60,058 bases of DNA from Gnetum montanum (GCA_015680685.1 MNCI01025042.1:103784-163841), one strand, 5' to 3'. Numbered from the stretch's first letter, positions 1 through 11,856 are shown. Notes: generated from the letters alone by a model not told the origin. Made by a program: numbers and translations.

Positions 1-440
1 TTTTGATGCATTTCTGGAGCCCGAAAGTCTGTCTACGCTGGCTGCACGCCGGGCGTATATGCCGAGCGTGCAGGAATGGAAGACCATCATTCGGTGCCCA
101 AAATTCGATTTTCAAGTGCCTGAGACCTGCTGGGAACCTTGGGGAAGGTCCTGGGGGGTCTGGATGCTCGATTCTAGCACGTTTTGATGCATTTCTAGAG
201 CCCGAAATTCTGTCTACGCTGGCTGCACGCCGGGCGTATACGCCGGGCATGCAGGAATGGAAGACCATCATTCGGAGCCCAAAATTCGATTTTCAAGTGC
301 CTGAGACCTGTTGGGAACCTTGGGGAAGGTTCCAAGGGGTCTGGACACTCGATTTTAGCATGTTTTGAGGAGTTTTTGAGCCCCAAAAGTTGCTGTACGC
401 TGGGCCTTACGCTGGGCATGTGTAGGCCAGCGTACAGGAT
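1..440. repeat. 181-bp GC-rich tandem repeat (2 copies plus a partial third)
   Basis: The block starting TTTTGATGCATTTCT at position 1 recurs at 182, giving a 181-bp period, and a diverged third copy starts at 363 (TTTTGAGGAG). Each unit contains an imperfect CpG-rich dyad (TACGCTGG ... CGCCGGGCGTA), the most CpG-dense DNA in this part of the window. It lies upstream of the recognisable family-A LTR sequence, so it probably represents that LTR's U3 repeat array. The left edge is outside the window. Confidence 0.85.
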
Positions 441-1290
441 GCATACTTAGTGAAAACCAAGTATTTTGAGCTCAAAATTCGCCAAGTTTGATGCCAGATG
501 TCATCGTAGTCTTCTGTGGTTCCCAGGGAACTTTTACTTGCTTTCTTTGACTTCGTTTGATGCTATTCTGAGGCTTTCAAGCTTGGTCATGCTGAGGACC
601 AACATGACTTAGCTTAATTTCCGTCTTCAAGTGTTAGCCAAAATTTTTGTGGTGCTTCAGCAGGAGGTCTAAGTGTAATTGGATCTTTATTGAAGCATTG
701 ATGTACTTGAACATACCATTGTGTTGGCAATAAAGATGAGCTTTTTGATTCATCCTTGTAGCACTTGAGACTTTCTTTCTTTATGCATTTATACATTGTG
801 ATTTCATGAAATTCACATTTAATGTTTTTCATTTAGAAATTAATCTTGATTAATTAAGTAATTAATTAAAATACACAAGCACGACCCCTTTGAACATATG
901 TGTGACACTTGGTAGCTCAGAAATGGTTAGCGTTTGACAACCTAGTAGTGTTTACACAAAGTTTAGGATGTGTATGGAAAATGGGGATGGTTACTTATGT
1001 TATGCTAGATTAGACAATAGTTCATTTAGCATTTAATTACTCTTACTTTCATTATTGTTTTAGGTGATCAAATTGATAAAACATAAAATGATAAAAATAT
1101 TATGTCTTAGTCACACTTTATCATACACTTGCATTTCACAACTGAGATTGGGAAGACAATGAATGGACAACATGAACTCACCGTTTAGCTCTAGTGTACT
1201 TGGTAATTAAAGTCTACAAAATTTGACCAGATCACACATGAACACTTGTGATTCGTATGGTTGAGCATAGGAGTACCTTGCTGCTCATCA
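441..1290 (+). mobile_element. Family-A LTR, 3' part (degenerate)
   Basis: This matches in order the solo LTR at 21333-22400: the GGCAATAAAGA segment with a poly(A) signal (AATAAA at 729-734), the TTAGCGTTTG segment near 930, GGGAAGACAATGAA near 1150, and a closing ATTCGTATGGT stretch ending CTCATCA at 1290. The CTCATCA end equals the 3' terminus of the better preserved copy. The TATA region is not clear here. Whether it is a solo LTR or one LTR of a larger element cannot be told because the left side is missing. No coding sequence is seen. Confidence 0.75.
729..734 (+). promoter_or_regulatory. LTR poly(A) signal AATAAA
   Basis: AATAAA occurs in the GGCAATAAAGA context that is shared with 21619-21629 in the intact family-A LTR. 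Its conserved position between the two copies supports a real R-region polyadenylation signal. Confidence 0.6.
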
Positions 1291-2270
1291 CCATTGTACA
1301 CTAAGCACCTCTTCAATTTACTCTTAGGTTAAAGAAGTTGTTAAAATTTTATATGTAGAATTATTGATACTAATATTTTATTACATTTTTGTACACCCAA
1401 AGGATCAAGGTTTATATGCAAAATTATTAATATTAATATTTTATTACATTTGTGTAGACTTAAAGGATCTATCATACAAATGAACTTGTACAAAATACAT
1501 CAATAGTATTAAATCCTATGGATAATAAATTTGTCCATTATTCATATAACTTGAATATATTTTTTGTATAATTTCATAGAGCTAACACAAGTAGATTAAA
1601 TAGTTCATACAAAGATTAACTAGAGCTTTGCCATTTTCTTCTAAAGAGATGTTTTCCACAACATTCTACTAATACATGTTGCTCATCTTTTGCCACTTGT
1701 AGTAAACACAGTTGACATATTATATCTTCATACTACTCATTCTTCCATCTTCCAGTTTCAACTTAGAGATAGTGTGATTCCATTCTTACTCTAATAATTA
1801 AAATTGAAGCTAAAATTGAGATTTTATTACCTTCGTAGAAAAAAAATGATCTATTGGACAGATAATACATTCATCTCATAAAAGATAACAATAGATTTAA
1901 CAAAGTGGCTAAGCACCATTAGATGTAACAAAAATAAGTGGCACAAACGTTTTGTTGCAATATATTTTTGGTAGAGATGATCAATTAAAGAATAGATAAA
2001 AAAACATGGTACTCTCCTCAAGACCTATTGATCTACACTTCATGTACATTCTTGTCTAGGAAGATTAATCAATCTCCCACTTTCTATCCTAAGTTGATGT
2101 GAACTCAAATAAAGCTTATTGATTAAGTTATGAGATCTGATTGGAATGTTAGTTATAAGATAGAAAACTTCTAAATTAAGCTCTAATGTACTCCAAGTAA
2201 AATTATTTCTTTTCTCTACATTTGACCATATTTTTCCTAGCACTTATTATTTAACTCACTTACGTATGTG
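1291..2270 (-). pseudogene. LINE remnant, C-terminal part (LINE-B, left piece)
   Basis: On the minus strand the stretch at 2040-2243 reads as the region after the RT of plant LINEs: a run around SHQLRIESGRL followed by RQECT, which is where such proteins have a cysteine/histidine tail. Further left the same strand continues with frame-broken peptides of the same type (for example KRLCHLF). It continues the LINE piece at 3370-3990; the copy X0 of a Gypsy LTR separates the two. A duplication of about 60 bp (1348-1406 and 1411-1470, each ending AAAGGATC) sits near its end. No intact frame remains. Confidence 0.5.
1348..1470. repeat. Direct duplication of about 60 bp
   Basis: Two adjacent copies begin TTATATG and end AAAGGATC, with a few substitutions between them. 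AT-rich, no coding content. Likely a local tandem duplication. Confidence 0.7.
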
Positions 2271-3369
2271 TTTAGGATTATTGAAACACCACCAAAATTG
2301 TATGTTGTAAACATGAGGCTAGAAATTCATTGTAAATGTAAAGATTGCAATACAAGAGATTCTATTTCACACATTTTATGCTTTTGGGGCTAAAAAATGC
2401 CTCATAGGTGGTTAAAGCCTCATCTCCCAAGTCATAAAAGTCACATAGTAAGAGGGGGGGAGGTGGGGCGCAGAGAGAAAGGGGGGCGAGGGTGGGGGGC
2501 ATATAGCTTTTTCTATGTAGAGACACCAACATGGGGGTATAACTCACCTACTCACATCGTGGATGCCATCCCCCCAGTGTGGGTGTTGTACCCTTATTAC
2601 TATTTTTAGTAAATGGAATGACCATGGGGGTATGACACTTACCATATATAGTAACCCCACAAATTTGAGCACCCACCACACTTACATGTAGCCAGAATTT
2701 GCAACAATCAGGTTAGAATTTGTAGCATCAATCAAGCATAATTTGCTACCAAATTTGTGGCCAAAACCCTATAAAAACCAAGCCCCAACACCATTTATAG
2801 GTTCCACAATTTTTTGGTGTTTTCATACTTAGCATTTTCAACCATTTTTTTTCATTGAAGAGCTCTTACAATTTTTCATACATGTAGCTTTTTGAATCCT
2901 TAGTGTGGAACTCCCATAGCCATTGTTACACCCCTTGCATCACCAACATTGTAGATCTAGTGTGAAGAGCAACATAGTTCGATAGCATTAGGAGTTGTAG
3001 AACATTTGAATCATGGAGCCATCAGTTTCAATGGAATTTGAACCCCCAACAAAGTGAACCCCTTGCTGTTCCAGGTACATATTGTACACATTTCTTGAAC
3101 CATTCTTTATTTCTTTTAAAATAAAGTTTACAGTGCTATTTGTATGTAAGATAAATTTATTTGTTCCATTTTAGTGCATTTATTTTCTTAGATTTGCATT
3201 GCATTTTTATTTTTCTACCCCCATTTTACATTTTCCAAGTCATTGGATGATTTTTCAAACTATCTAGGGCACCTCAGATTTTGTTTTTTGGAGGCCCTTG
3301 GGATCCAAGGTTAAAGCTATTTTTTTGGAATTTTCAATCTTTTAGCAACCAAATTTTTCAATCGCAACA
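2270..3369 (+). mobile_element. Family-X Gypsy LTR, copy X0 (truncated, opposite orientation)
   Basis: Its reverse complement aligns with the family-X LTRs at 9902-11856 and 32618-34726. Shared landmarks are the GGCCCTTGGGATCCAAGG block (3291-3308, whose reverse complement CCTTGGATCCCAAGGGCC matches the start of the other copies), the AATGCCTCATAGGTGG segment near 2396 and the AACCAAATTTTTCAATC end. The terminus at 3361-3369 corresponds to the TGTTAGACC end of X3. The other terminus (TGTAACAC) is missing, so the left side is truncated near 2270. A G-rich tract at 2453-2498 is unique to this copy. Confidence 0.75.
2769..2777 (+). promoter_or_regulatory. LTR TATA box (CTATAAAAA)
   Basis: CCTATAAAAACCAAGCCC sits in X0 at the place where CTATAAAAGCC or ATATAAAAGCCC stands on the minus strand of X2 (10544-10552) and X4 (55146-55154). 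Conservation across copies identifies the sense strand of this LTR. Confidence 0.55.
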
Positions 3370-3990
3370 ATTATGTTGTACAGTTTCCAATTAGAGATTC
3401 TATGTTTTTAGTTGTTGTATTCCCTAAAAATAATATTGTTGCTCTTTTGTGTCTTCAAGAACTACTTTGGAAAATTTTGCTTCCTCAGTTTCTAGTAGAC
3501 TATAAATATAGTTGATAAATTAGTAAAGAGCTTCACCTAATTAATGCTCTCATGTAGCATTTTTTATATTGTTACATATAGATATTCTATTTGTTTATGC
3601 CATTTGTCTAAAAATTTCTCTACTCAAAAGTTATTATTCCATCAATATTATCAATACCAAATTTTTATGGCCATAATTATCCTTCATGGAACCACACCTA
3701 TGGTTGAGATTTTAAATGATCTTTCCTAATATCTTCATACTATTTTTATTTCCCAAGTAGAATGTTAAGAACTAATACATTGCTTCAGCTTCCATTATCA
3801 TAAAATTAGCTTCTAATAAAAGTATTGCTTATGGAACTTGAGTTTTCACCTTGATTTCATCCAACAAGAATTGTCCTTGAAGTTTTTTAATTTTTCCCCA
3901 TGATTCTTGATTAAGACGTAGGCTACATATCACACATCCATAAAGTGTTGTAGTTTGGATAATTTTTTGAAAAACACATTTTTAAATTGT
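3370..3990 (-). pseudogene. LINE reverse-transcriptase C-terminal remnant (LINE-B, right piece)
   Basis: The minus strand reads LYGCVICS, then a W-x-KI-x-KLQGQFL-like run, then a PYAILLLEA run. These are the landmarks just after the RT fingers/palm in plant non-LTR elements (LYG-x-E-x-W ... IQ-x-FL ... TPY-x-LLE). No open frame survives. It ends at X0, which split the element, and lies head-to-head with LINE-A on the other strand. Confidence 0.7.
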
Positions 3991-4079
3991 CCAAGTTCAA
4001 ATATTATGAAAGTAAGTAGGACCTACTATTCATAAAGAAATTTGATATACATTAAATTCAGCTATGAATTAAGGGTTAG

Positions 4080-5700
4080 ATCAACATTGGAAAGTCAAAA
4101 AGGTATCTTGTTATATAAAAATAATTTGAATAATTATTGATGATTGTTGTGAGTAATATTTTTGCTAAGTTATTGGGCACTTTGTTAGAAAAGAGAATCA
4201 TTTCTTGGGATGAAGTTAATCAAGTTAAGCTAATATGTTATGAAGACTTTAGACAAAATCACTCTACTATTGATCACTTAGTTACTCTTAAACACTACAT
4301 AGGGTTTGTAAAAAGCTTGACTAAAAAAAATTTATCTGTTTTGTTGATTTTGCAAAAGTATATAATTTAGTCATTCAAACAAATCTATGGTTGTGCTTGC
4401 ATAAAATTGGCCTCCATTTAAATTGGTTGGAGCAACTCAAAGATTTTATGATAAAGTGATTATTGAAATTACAAATAGTAAGTTAGAGAAAAAATAAATT
4501 TCAGTTCCTAAGCCAAATTGGAGTTAAGCAAGGTTGTTTACTTTCTTCAACTCTCTTTGGTATCTTTATTGATAACATTTAAAAATAGTTATGTATTAGA
4601 CAAGATAGTCACGCTTTCAAAATTGCATCCTAAGTAAAGTATCTTCTTTTATATGCAAATGATGTTGCTTTAATCTCATTATTGTAGAAGGTATACAAAA
4701 TATGCTGTAAATTTTAGAAAATTATTGTCACTTATTTAATCTTTGAGTGAATGTGGATAAAATTAAATTGATAATTTTAAGTACAAAAAATACTTGCTAT
4801 AACTTCCATTTTCAGGTACCAATGTGTAAATAGGAAATTCTTTTAAATATTTGGGTCTTATTTATATGAATAATTACAAGTGGAGAAAATGTAGTAAAGA
4901 AAGAATAGCAGGTGATTTCAAGGCTGTGTATGCTTTTGAAAGAAAGTATAAGAATTTAGGACTTTTGTCTTGGAAGTTTATAAAATAAATTTTTTAGACT
5001 ATCATCTATCTTGTTATATTATATGTATTTATTATTTGGGGACGTGAACTTAGTGCTAAACTTTGGAAAGATATTGAAAGAATGTAAAAAAGTTTTCTTC
5101 TTGATGAGTTAAAGGTGAACATGCAAACAACTTTCTCAATGTTATTGTGTGAATGTGATTTATTATCCAAATTTGCAATGAAATCCAACAATGATGGAGA
5201 GAAGGATTTCTAGTAGTGAATAAGTTTACACTCAATTAGAAAGTAGGAAATAATTAATGTTTTATGTTTTATATAAAATATAAAATCAAATTATAAACTA
5301 GTATTATTTTATTTACAAGTCATTTTCATAGTTCTAACTAACCATAGTTGGTATTTTCAAGGAATTACATGGTTGAAAAAATGGAATATTTCTTAGAGGA
5401 AGTGCAACAAGATCCTAAACATATCTACAAATTACTCATGCAAAAAGTTTTAAGATAGTTGTGGTCTAATGTAAAAGGTAATAAATAATTTTATTTGCAT
5501 TACATTAGATCTAATAAATTAGATATAAAAGCTCACTATCTTTTAGTTACTATTCTAATTAAGTATTGAAGTGCCATCAACAAGCTTTGCTTAAATTCAA
5601 GTAATATTAAAATAAAGAAAATAGTGAAAAGGTATACAAAATAAGAGCTCTTAGTAATAGAATGTATTTTTTGAATTGTAAACACATAGATCTGAAGGAA
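4080..5700 (+). pseudogene. LINE reverse-transcriptase remnant (LINE-A)
   Basis: A 77-residue open stretch (4137-4370) carries IFAKLLGTLLEKRI and the NHSTIDHLVTLKH run, the N-terminal RT landmarks of plant LINEs. Downstream, after stops, come the GCLLS segment near 4530, the catalytic YADD block read as YAND near 4650, a WKAF-like VYAFERKYK run near 4930 and an LYVFIIWG/FLLDELKV run at 5020-5120. Order is correct for a LINE ORF2 RT. The second catalytic Asp is replaced by Asn and many stops are present. No endonuclease domain, 5' UTR or poly(A) tail was identified. Sequence from 5200 to 5700 is AT-rich with only scattered C-terminal similarity. Confidence 0.8.
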
Positions 5701-5829
5701 AATATCATTGATATTGTAAAAAAATCAACAAATTTACAAACCATGGATTAGATGAAGGCACCTCTACAAATTAGCAATAGCACTAGCACTTTAGAAGCTA
5801 CAAAGGATCAAGATCACCAAGGTAAAGAA

Positions 5830-6850
5830 GAAGAAGCTAAAGTTTGACATAAAATAGTTGAACACACATCATATTAAAGGATAGAAAAAATGGAAAAAAT
5901 GAACAAAGCTATTGGCATGAAAGTCAAAGACATCCCAAATAACACATTTAAATTTACATTCAATCTAAACAAACAAATTCATCTTGTACCAATCCTATGC
6001 AAAGAGTTAAAAAACCATTGTTTCTCATCCACATGGACCTTGTAGGCCCCATGCCAATCACATCCATTAGAGGAGCTAATTATTTCCTTGTGATGATGGT
6101 TACTATTCCAGATTTACATGGACCTACAATCTAAGAAGAAAAGATGAAACATCCAAAAAATTTGAAGAATTCTTCATGTTAATGAAAAAATAAAAATCTT
6201 AACATTCAAAATATTCGAATAGATAGAAGAGGAGAGTTTATCAATAAAAGATTCATTGATTCTTACACTAAAGAAGGCATATTTCATGAAACCTCTTATG
6301 GATACAACCCATAATCAAATGGCATAGCTAAGAGAAAAAATTAGAACCCTAAAGCACATGATGAGATGTCTCCTTAAACATGCTAAACTAATAGATGACT
6401 ATTGGAGTAGGTTACTAACTATGGCAACTTACATTATTGAGTGATTACTAGTAGAAACAATGAAAAAACTCCTTATAAGTTATTTCATGAAAGACTTCAC
6501 CATATTTCTCACATTAGGACATTTGGATGCCACTACTATGTCAAGAAATCAAAGCAATTTCTAAGTTGGATGATAATAGAAAGAAATGCATTTTCCTTGG
6601 ATATGATTCTAAAACTTGTACATACATATTCTATGATCCTATTAAATGAAAATGATATTCATCAAGGGATTTCATCTTGATAGAGGATAACTTTGGGACA
6701 TTATATTTTCAATAATGCATTCAAAGGATGGATACTCATCTCAACCCAAAATCTTAGATATAAAGGAATTAGCCTCAAACTCAAATGTTGAACATACACT
6801 TTAAGAAAAAAAAAAAGATCTATTGCTATTACCAACTTGTCATGTTTATT
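5830..6850 (+). pseudogene. Copia-0 GAG-pre-integrase and integrase remnant
   Basis: Broken frames read a GAG-pre-integrase tail (near 5840-5960), then MDLVGP-like and GGEF-like integrase core blocks with an RRGEF variant near 6225, the GIAKRK/TLKHMMR block near 6320, and the integrase C-terminal segment HERLHHISHIRTFGCH in the open stretch 6441-6680. This is the usual Ty1/Copia order, integrase before RT. There is no gag and no 5' LTR on the left, so the element is 5'-truncated near 5830. Confidence 0.8.
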
Positions 6851-6872
6851 CCTATCTAAATAACCTAAAAAT

Positions 6873-7740
6873 ATGGAAGAAGCTCTAAAAAGTAAAGAAT
6901 GGAGAAAAACCATGAATAATGAATATGAAATCATAATAAAAAATTGGACTTGGGAGCTAGTGGATAAACCCAAAGGAAAGAAAGTCATAGATTGCAAATG
7001 GTTATATAAATCTAAACTCAAAGAAAAAGGAAAGATCATCAAAATCAAAGCAAGACTCATGGCTAGAAAATTTAAACAAAAGAAACACATAGACTATGAG
7101 GTGATATTTGCACTAGTGGTAAGATTTGAAAAAATCAAACTCATCCTTTGTATAGTTGTTCATCACTGTGTTAAACTTCATCAAATGGATGTGAACTTAG
7201 CTTTCCTCAATGGAAACATCAATGAATAAGTCTATGTCTATCAACCTAAAGGATATGTCATCAAAGGGAAAGAAGATAAGGCGTGCAAACTAAATAAAGC
7301 ATTGTATGGATTAAAGTAGGCTCCAAGGACATGGTTTCATAAAATCAATGATTATTTACTAAAAAGAGAATATTCATCTTGTATGTTTGAGCCCACTTGC
7401 TACTACAAACATGATAATGCAAATTAAATCATAATCTCACTATATGTGGATAATATTATCTTTGCATTCATAAATAAAAAACTAATAGAGGAATTCAAGC
7501 TTGATCTGAAGAGTGAATTTGAGATGAATGACTTAGGAGAATTGAAATACTCTCTTGGAATTCAAGTTGGTTAAGACAAGAAGGGAATCAAAGTCCATCA
7601 AACCAAATATGCTTCATCCATGCTAGAATAATACAAAATCAGTAGAGAAAAAGTTAAAATATCTTCACTTGCTCACAATCTAAACCTTCAATATAAAGAC
7701 AACACAACTCTTGTGGATGCAACTCAGTATAAGCATGATT
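6873..7740 (+). pseudogene. Copia-0 reverse transcriptase remnant
   Basis: The open stretch 6873-7229 reads the RVT_2 start (MEEALKSKEW ... WELVDKP ... CKWLYKSK ... HQMDVNLAFLNG). After an in-frame stop it continues with VYVYQPKGY, CKLNKALYGLK, then the catalytic YVDD as YVDN near 7445, and LKYSLGIQV near 7545. One catalytic Asp is lost and several stops interrupt it, so it is inactive. Confidence 0.85.
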
Positions 7741-8383
7741 GGAACTATTAGATTTTTATGCCACAAAAGACTAGATTTTGAATTTTCTACATCCTATATA
7801 GCATGATTCCTACAAGAATCAAGGCAAAGTTACCTCAATGCTATCACAAATATTCTAAGATACATTAAAGGCATAACAGATTATGGACTTATGGATACCA
7901 AAGGGAATTGAAAATTTCATGCTTATTCAGATGCTAATTAGGGAGGAGATCATAATGATAGAAAATCAACAACATAAGTCATAATATTTGGAGGAGATAA
8001 TGCAATATATTAAAATGCATAAAAAAAAGAACAACCAAACTTTAATCAGTCTCTCAACTTGTGAAGCTAAATTCATAGTTATGGTTGAGTGGATACAACC
8101 TATACTTGGCTTAAGAAACTCATGACACACTTAGGATTTTAAGTTGGTCTTCCATTTAAACTATTTTATGATAATATAGAAACCATTCAATTATTAAATG
8201 AACATGTGCTATCTAAGAAATCAAAGCATATAGAAATTAAATATTACTTTATCAAATAAGAAGTGAAGAAGGGAACCATCAAACCTAAACATGTACAAAC
8301 CAATAATCAACTGGTAGATTCATTAACTAAATATGTTTTAAATTACAAAAATGAGTACCTTTTGTAATGATAAAAAAATGTGA
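7741..8383 (+). pseudogene. Copia-0 RNase H remnant and 3' end
   Basis: Frame-broken RNase H blocks are visible: a GDHNDRKST-like motif near 7940, SKHIEIKYY near 8220 and the closing NNQLVDSLTK near 8305. The A-rich stretch at 8370-8383 could be the polypurine tract, followed by TGTTGGAAATG, a common start of a Copia LTR. Only about 20 bases of that LTR remain before family-X sequence begins. Confidence 0.7.
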
Positions 8384-8403
8384 TGTTGGAAATGAAATTA
8401 ATT

Positions 8404-9908
8404 TGTATAGAAAAATTTTACCTCAAGATCCATGGGCCTCGAAAAGGATTTGAGGTATCTTAGGCAATCTTGTTGATCACCTAAGGACTTGAGAGTTTGT
8501 TACTGAGATAAAATAAGTGAAAACGGATGAGAAAATGAATGAATGATAGATCCAATGCTGGATCTTTTAGAATTCATAGATAATATGGAAATAATAGAAA
8601 GAAATGTGGCCAAAACAAGTGGAAAATTTGAATTAATAATGCAAAATATTATGAAACACAAGTTCAAAAGGTATAGATCAATGCTTTTAAAGCTTATGAA
8701 CACATGATTCTAGAGATCTCTTTGAAATTTTTGTTTGGGATCTAATGCATGGGTAGGTAGGTTGTATTTTGTAGCTAGCCTAAACAATTTTGGCTTCATC
8801 GATCTACTTCTAAATGATGGTTGCAATAGGTTCCCTTTGCTCACAATTATCAACATTAGGGTAGAAGGCTCCAAAAGGTCTCAAAAGTCTCTCTTTCAAC
8901 AAGTCTTGTATTTGTCAAAACAAGTCCTTAAAATGATATTAATTTTTAGCTTAAATAGGTCAAAATTTTTTGTTTCTTCGTTAATTTAATTCTTATTAGT
9001 TTCTTGGGCATTCACACAACATTTTGAACCATCCACACTAGCTAGAATTGTAGCATTTTTTAGATACATGCTGGGATTGACAAGTGTAGTATTTTTGAAC
9101 TTTTGTGCTACAATTGGTAGTTTTTTTGTTAATATGGATACAAATACATTGGTTTGATGTAATTCATAGCATTTCTTAATAGTATGAACCATGAATTACA
9201 TTTTACATGGTAAACGTACTCTAGGATTTTGACAAAATGGGGTTACAAGATGAACTTTTTGAAGGAAAATAAAGGCCTTTGTTTTTTCTTTTGCATCCAA
9301 TCAAAATTTGGCCACAAGGCTTCCCTACTTACAACATGAATTTTATTTGAGATTTTTTATTAGCCTCTCTTTGTTGATGTCTATAGGATTGATCCAAAAG
9401 ACATTAACAAAGAATGTAAAACACTACTTTATGTTTGTCATCAATGCTTCTTGCTCCACACTTGATTCTATAGAAATTAATTATGCCAAGAATTACTCGT
9501 GATGGTAAAGTAAGGTTAAGATGGAAATAATGAAAATTTGGAGTGAGATATTATGGTTGCATATGTATTTAGAGATGGCTAAATAGGCTAATGAAGAATT
9601 TGAAATTTTTTGACATCATGGTTATGGCATAGTGATAAGCTCATTTGCTAACGAGGGTTTCATGCTTCATGCTTGAATTACTAATTACAAGTGTTTAGAT
9701 TTGAAGAAACCAGTGCTTTAGTTTTGGCTACTTTGGCCACTTGGCTCACTCTTTTCTTTCTAAGCCAGTGGTTACTTTATAGGCTACTTTGGCCTCTTTT
9801 CTTTCTTGGCATTTCTCCCTCTTCGTTTTTTCTTGTGGGAGTGAAATATTCTTTGGGTTTCAATGCCAAGGTTGACCTTTTTTATTTTGTTGGATGAAAT
9901 GTGTTGCA
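8404..9908 (-). mobile_element. Family-X Gypsy LTR, copy X1
   Basis: Starts with TGTATAGAAAAATTTT, followed by the CCTCAAGATCC...GGGCCTC block and a GATCACCTAAGGACTTG block shared with X2 and X3. Further shared blocks are TAGGTTGTATTTTGTAG near 8757, the TTGTTGATGTCTATAGGATTG block near 9370 and the closing GATGAAATGTGTTGCA at 9893-9908. The sense strand is minus by comparison with Gypsy-1 and Gypsy-2. It is shorter than X2 and X3. No coding sequence is seen. Confidence 0.7.
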
Positions 9909-10543
9909 CTTGAAAAATTTGATTTCTAAAAAGGCCAAAATATTCTAGGTGAAATAGCCTAATCTTGGATCCCAAGGGCCTCCAAGAAATAGGATCCAAG
10001 GTGCCCTAGATGGTCTAGCTAATCACCTAGGGACTTAGAAAATGTAAATAGGAAGGGTAAAATAAAATTGTAGATTTGATGAAAAATAATCATGAAATTA
10101 AACTTGGAATAAAATATACATTACAAATGAACTAATAAACTTAATTAGAATAGAAAAAATGCTCAAAGTATAGAGTTCAAGGTATATAGATTATGTGCTC
10201 AAGTGCACAAGAGGCTTGTTTGAACAGAGCTTGAAACTTGTTGAAGTTGGTAGGTTGTGTTTTGTAGTCAAACGCCATGATCCAAGTACTTCCCAACTCC
10301 ACTCCTAAAAAGCCTCATACTAGTTTTTGCTTGAATTTTCAACTTTTGGATGTAAATGGTGTGAACAATGGTATTTGACTTTTATGAAAATAGGACTATG
10401 TTGAGAGTCTCTAGTGCTCAAGTAGATGCCAAGTTTCTCCAAAGTATTGTAAGTGTTGAAAATGGATTTTTGGTGCTCAAGGTTGCTATGGTGGTATGGC
10501 TGCAAAAATTGTTCTAGAACTGGAATGAAGTATTTAAGTTTGG

Positions 10544-10552
10544 CTTTTATAG
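10544..10552 (-). promoter_or_regulatory. LTR TATA box (CTATAAAAG on minus)
   Basis: The minus strand reads ACCTATAAAAGCCAAAC at the position homologous to the TATA boxes of X0, X3 and X4. It supports minus-strand transcription of this LTR. Confidence 0.5.
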
Positions 10553-10739
10553 GTTTTGAAATTGCTAAATTTGGATTGCAAATTTCTACCATGGTTGTTG
10601 ATAGATTGATGCTATTTGCAGGTGTTGAAAACCATAATTTCTAGTGTAGTTGATCATTTATGATAAGTTTTGATACCCAAGGACCATGAAAACCACACCA
10701 GATACTAAAAATAGTAAACAAAGTTTTATGACTACATTG

Positions 10740-10990
10740 GATTCAACTCAACTATGCTAGTCATGCAGTGCTACATTGGCATTGTTGGAAAATGTGGTGA
10801 CTATGTTATCCTTGTGAATATTGCTGGAAATCTGAGATGACTACGTTGGCCATGCTACAACTATTGGGAATTGTAGCAACTACGTTGGAAATTTCTAGGA
10901 AATTTAAAACCAACATCACCAATGATAGTCTTGCAATATCTATGTTGGTTTTTGTGACAACTATGTTGGAAATTGTTGGAAAATGTAAAA
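10740..10990. repeat. Irregular ACTACGTTGG-type repeat array in X2
   Basis: About nine loosely spaced copies of a motif close to GACTACGTTGGC(C)ATGCTAC occur here, several with TG or CA where CG is expected. The same motif class recurs at 55200-55470 and 53590-53765 and in the segment around 24230-31710. Confidence 0.6.
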
Positions 10991-11856
10991 TCCAACACCA
11001 CTAATGCTGGATGTAGGTGGTTCTAGTGTGGTTGGGACTATTGCCTTGCAAAAACCCACAAAAATGCCAAATTTGGCAGTCCCCAAGGCATTTTTAGCCT
11101 TTTGTAGCTCATATATAGACTTTGTATTGCTTTTTCCACTTGGGAAGTGAGGCATTAGCAGCTTATGAGGCATTTTTCAACCCCAAAAAGCTAAGGTATG
11201 CAAGATTGCAGCTCATGGAGCATAAACCATACATTTACAATAAGATCTTGCCTCAATTTGGGTGGTGAAGGTTAGAAGTTATAACATGTGTTTCCTTGAT
11301 GTTGTTTCATTGGCCCCTCCTTGTTGATGTTTGGAGGATTGAGTAGAGAGACATTGACAAAGAATACAAAATACCATTGTAAGTCCATTGCCAATGTTTC
11401 CTCATCACGTTTGATCCTATAGTGTCAAACCATGTCAAAGAGTGATTTTTGATAATGGGATAATGTTATGATGAGTTGATAAAATTTGCAGGTTATATTT
11501 GGTTGCTAGGAAATTGTCATGAGGATTAACAATGAATTTAATAGGTTAACATCATGGTTACAGTATGGCACTAACATGTTGAACAATCAATTAAGGCTTT
11601 GCACTTTGTGCTTTGAAGTGTTGGTCACTCAGTAATGTTTTTTCTTGAGGAACCAACACCTTACTCCAAGGTTTCTTTGGCTATTAGGCTCCTCCTTTTG
11701 CATGTTTGGAGCCATTGGTTTGTCTTTTGATCCTCATTGATTTTTTGACTTCTTGGCAATTTGCTTTCCCATTTTTTGGGGGATGAAACCTTCATTGGGG
11801 TTCATTACCAAGGCTAGATTTGATTTTGTTTTACCATTTGAATGAGATGTGTTACA

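Larger units (their letters stand above)
9902..11856 (-). mobile_element. Family-X Gypsy LTR, copy X2 (3' LTR of Gypsy-1)
   Basis: It shares landmarks with X3 in order: CTTGGATCCCAAGGGCC (9962), GGTCTAGCTAATCACCTAGGGACTT, TAGGTTGTGTTTTGTAG (10250), the ACTACGTTGG repeat zone (10740-10990), GAGGCATTTTTCAACCCCAAAAAG, TTGTTGATGTTTGGAGGATTGA, and the end GAATGAGATGTGTTACA (11840-11856). Minus-strand termini would be TGTAAC...TGCAACA. It stands just 3' of the Gypsy-1 integrase, so it is read as that element's 3' LTR. Its start overlaps the end of X1. Confidence 0.7.

Noticed and set aside
3-419. 121- and 74-codon frames at the left end
   Set aside because: Translation of the 181-bp tandem repeat; no stop simply because the repeat is GC-rich.
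2362-2609. Open frames around the G-rich tract
   Set aside because: Low-complexity in a Gypsy LTR (X0), with no similarity to proteins.
6701-7090. 129-codon minus-strand frame
   Set aside because: Antisense shadow of the Copia-0 RT (6873-7229).
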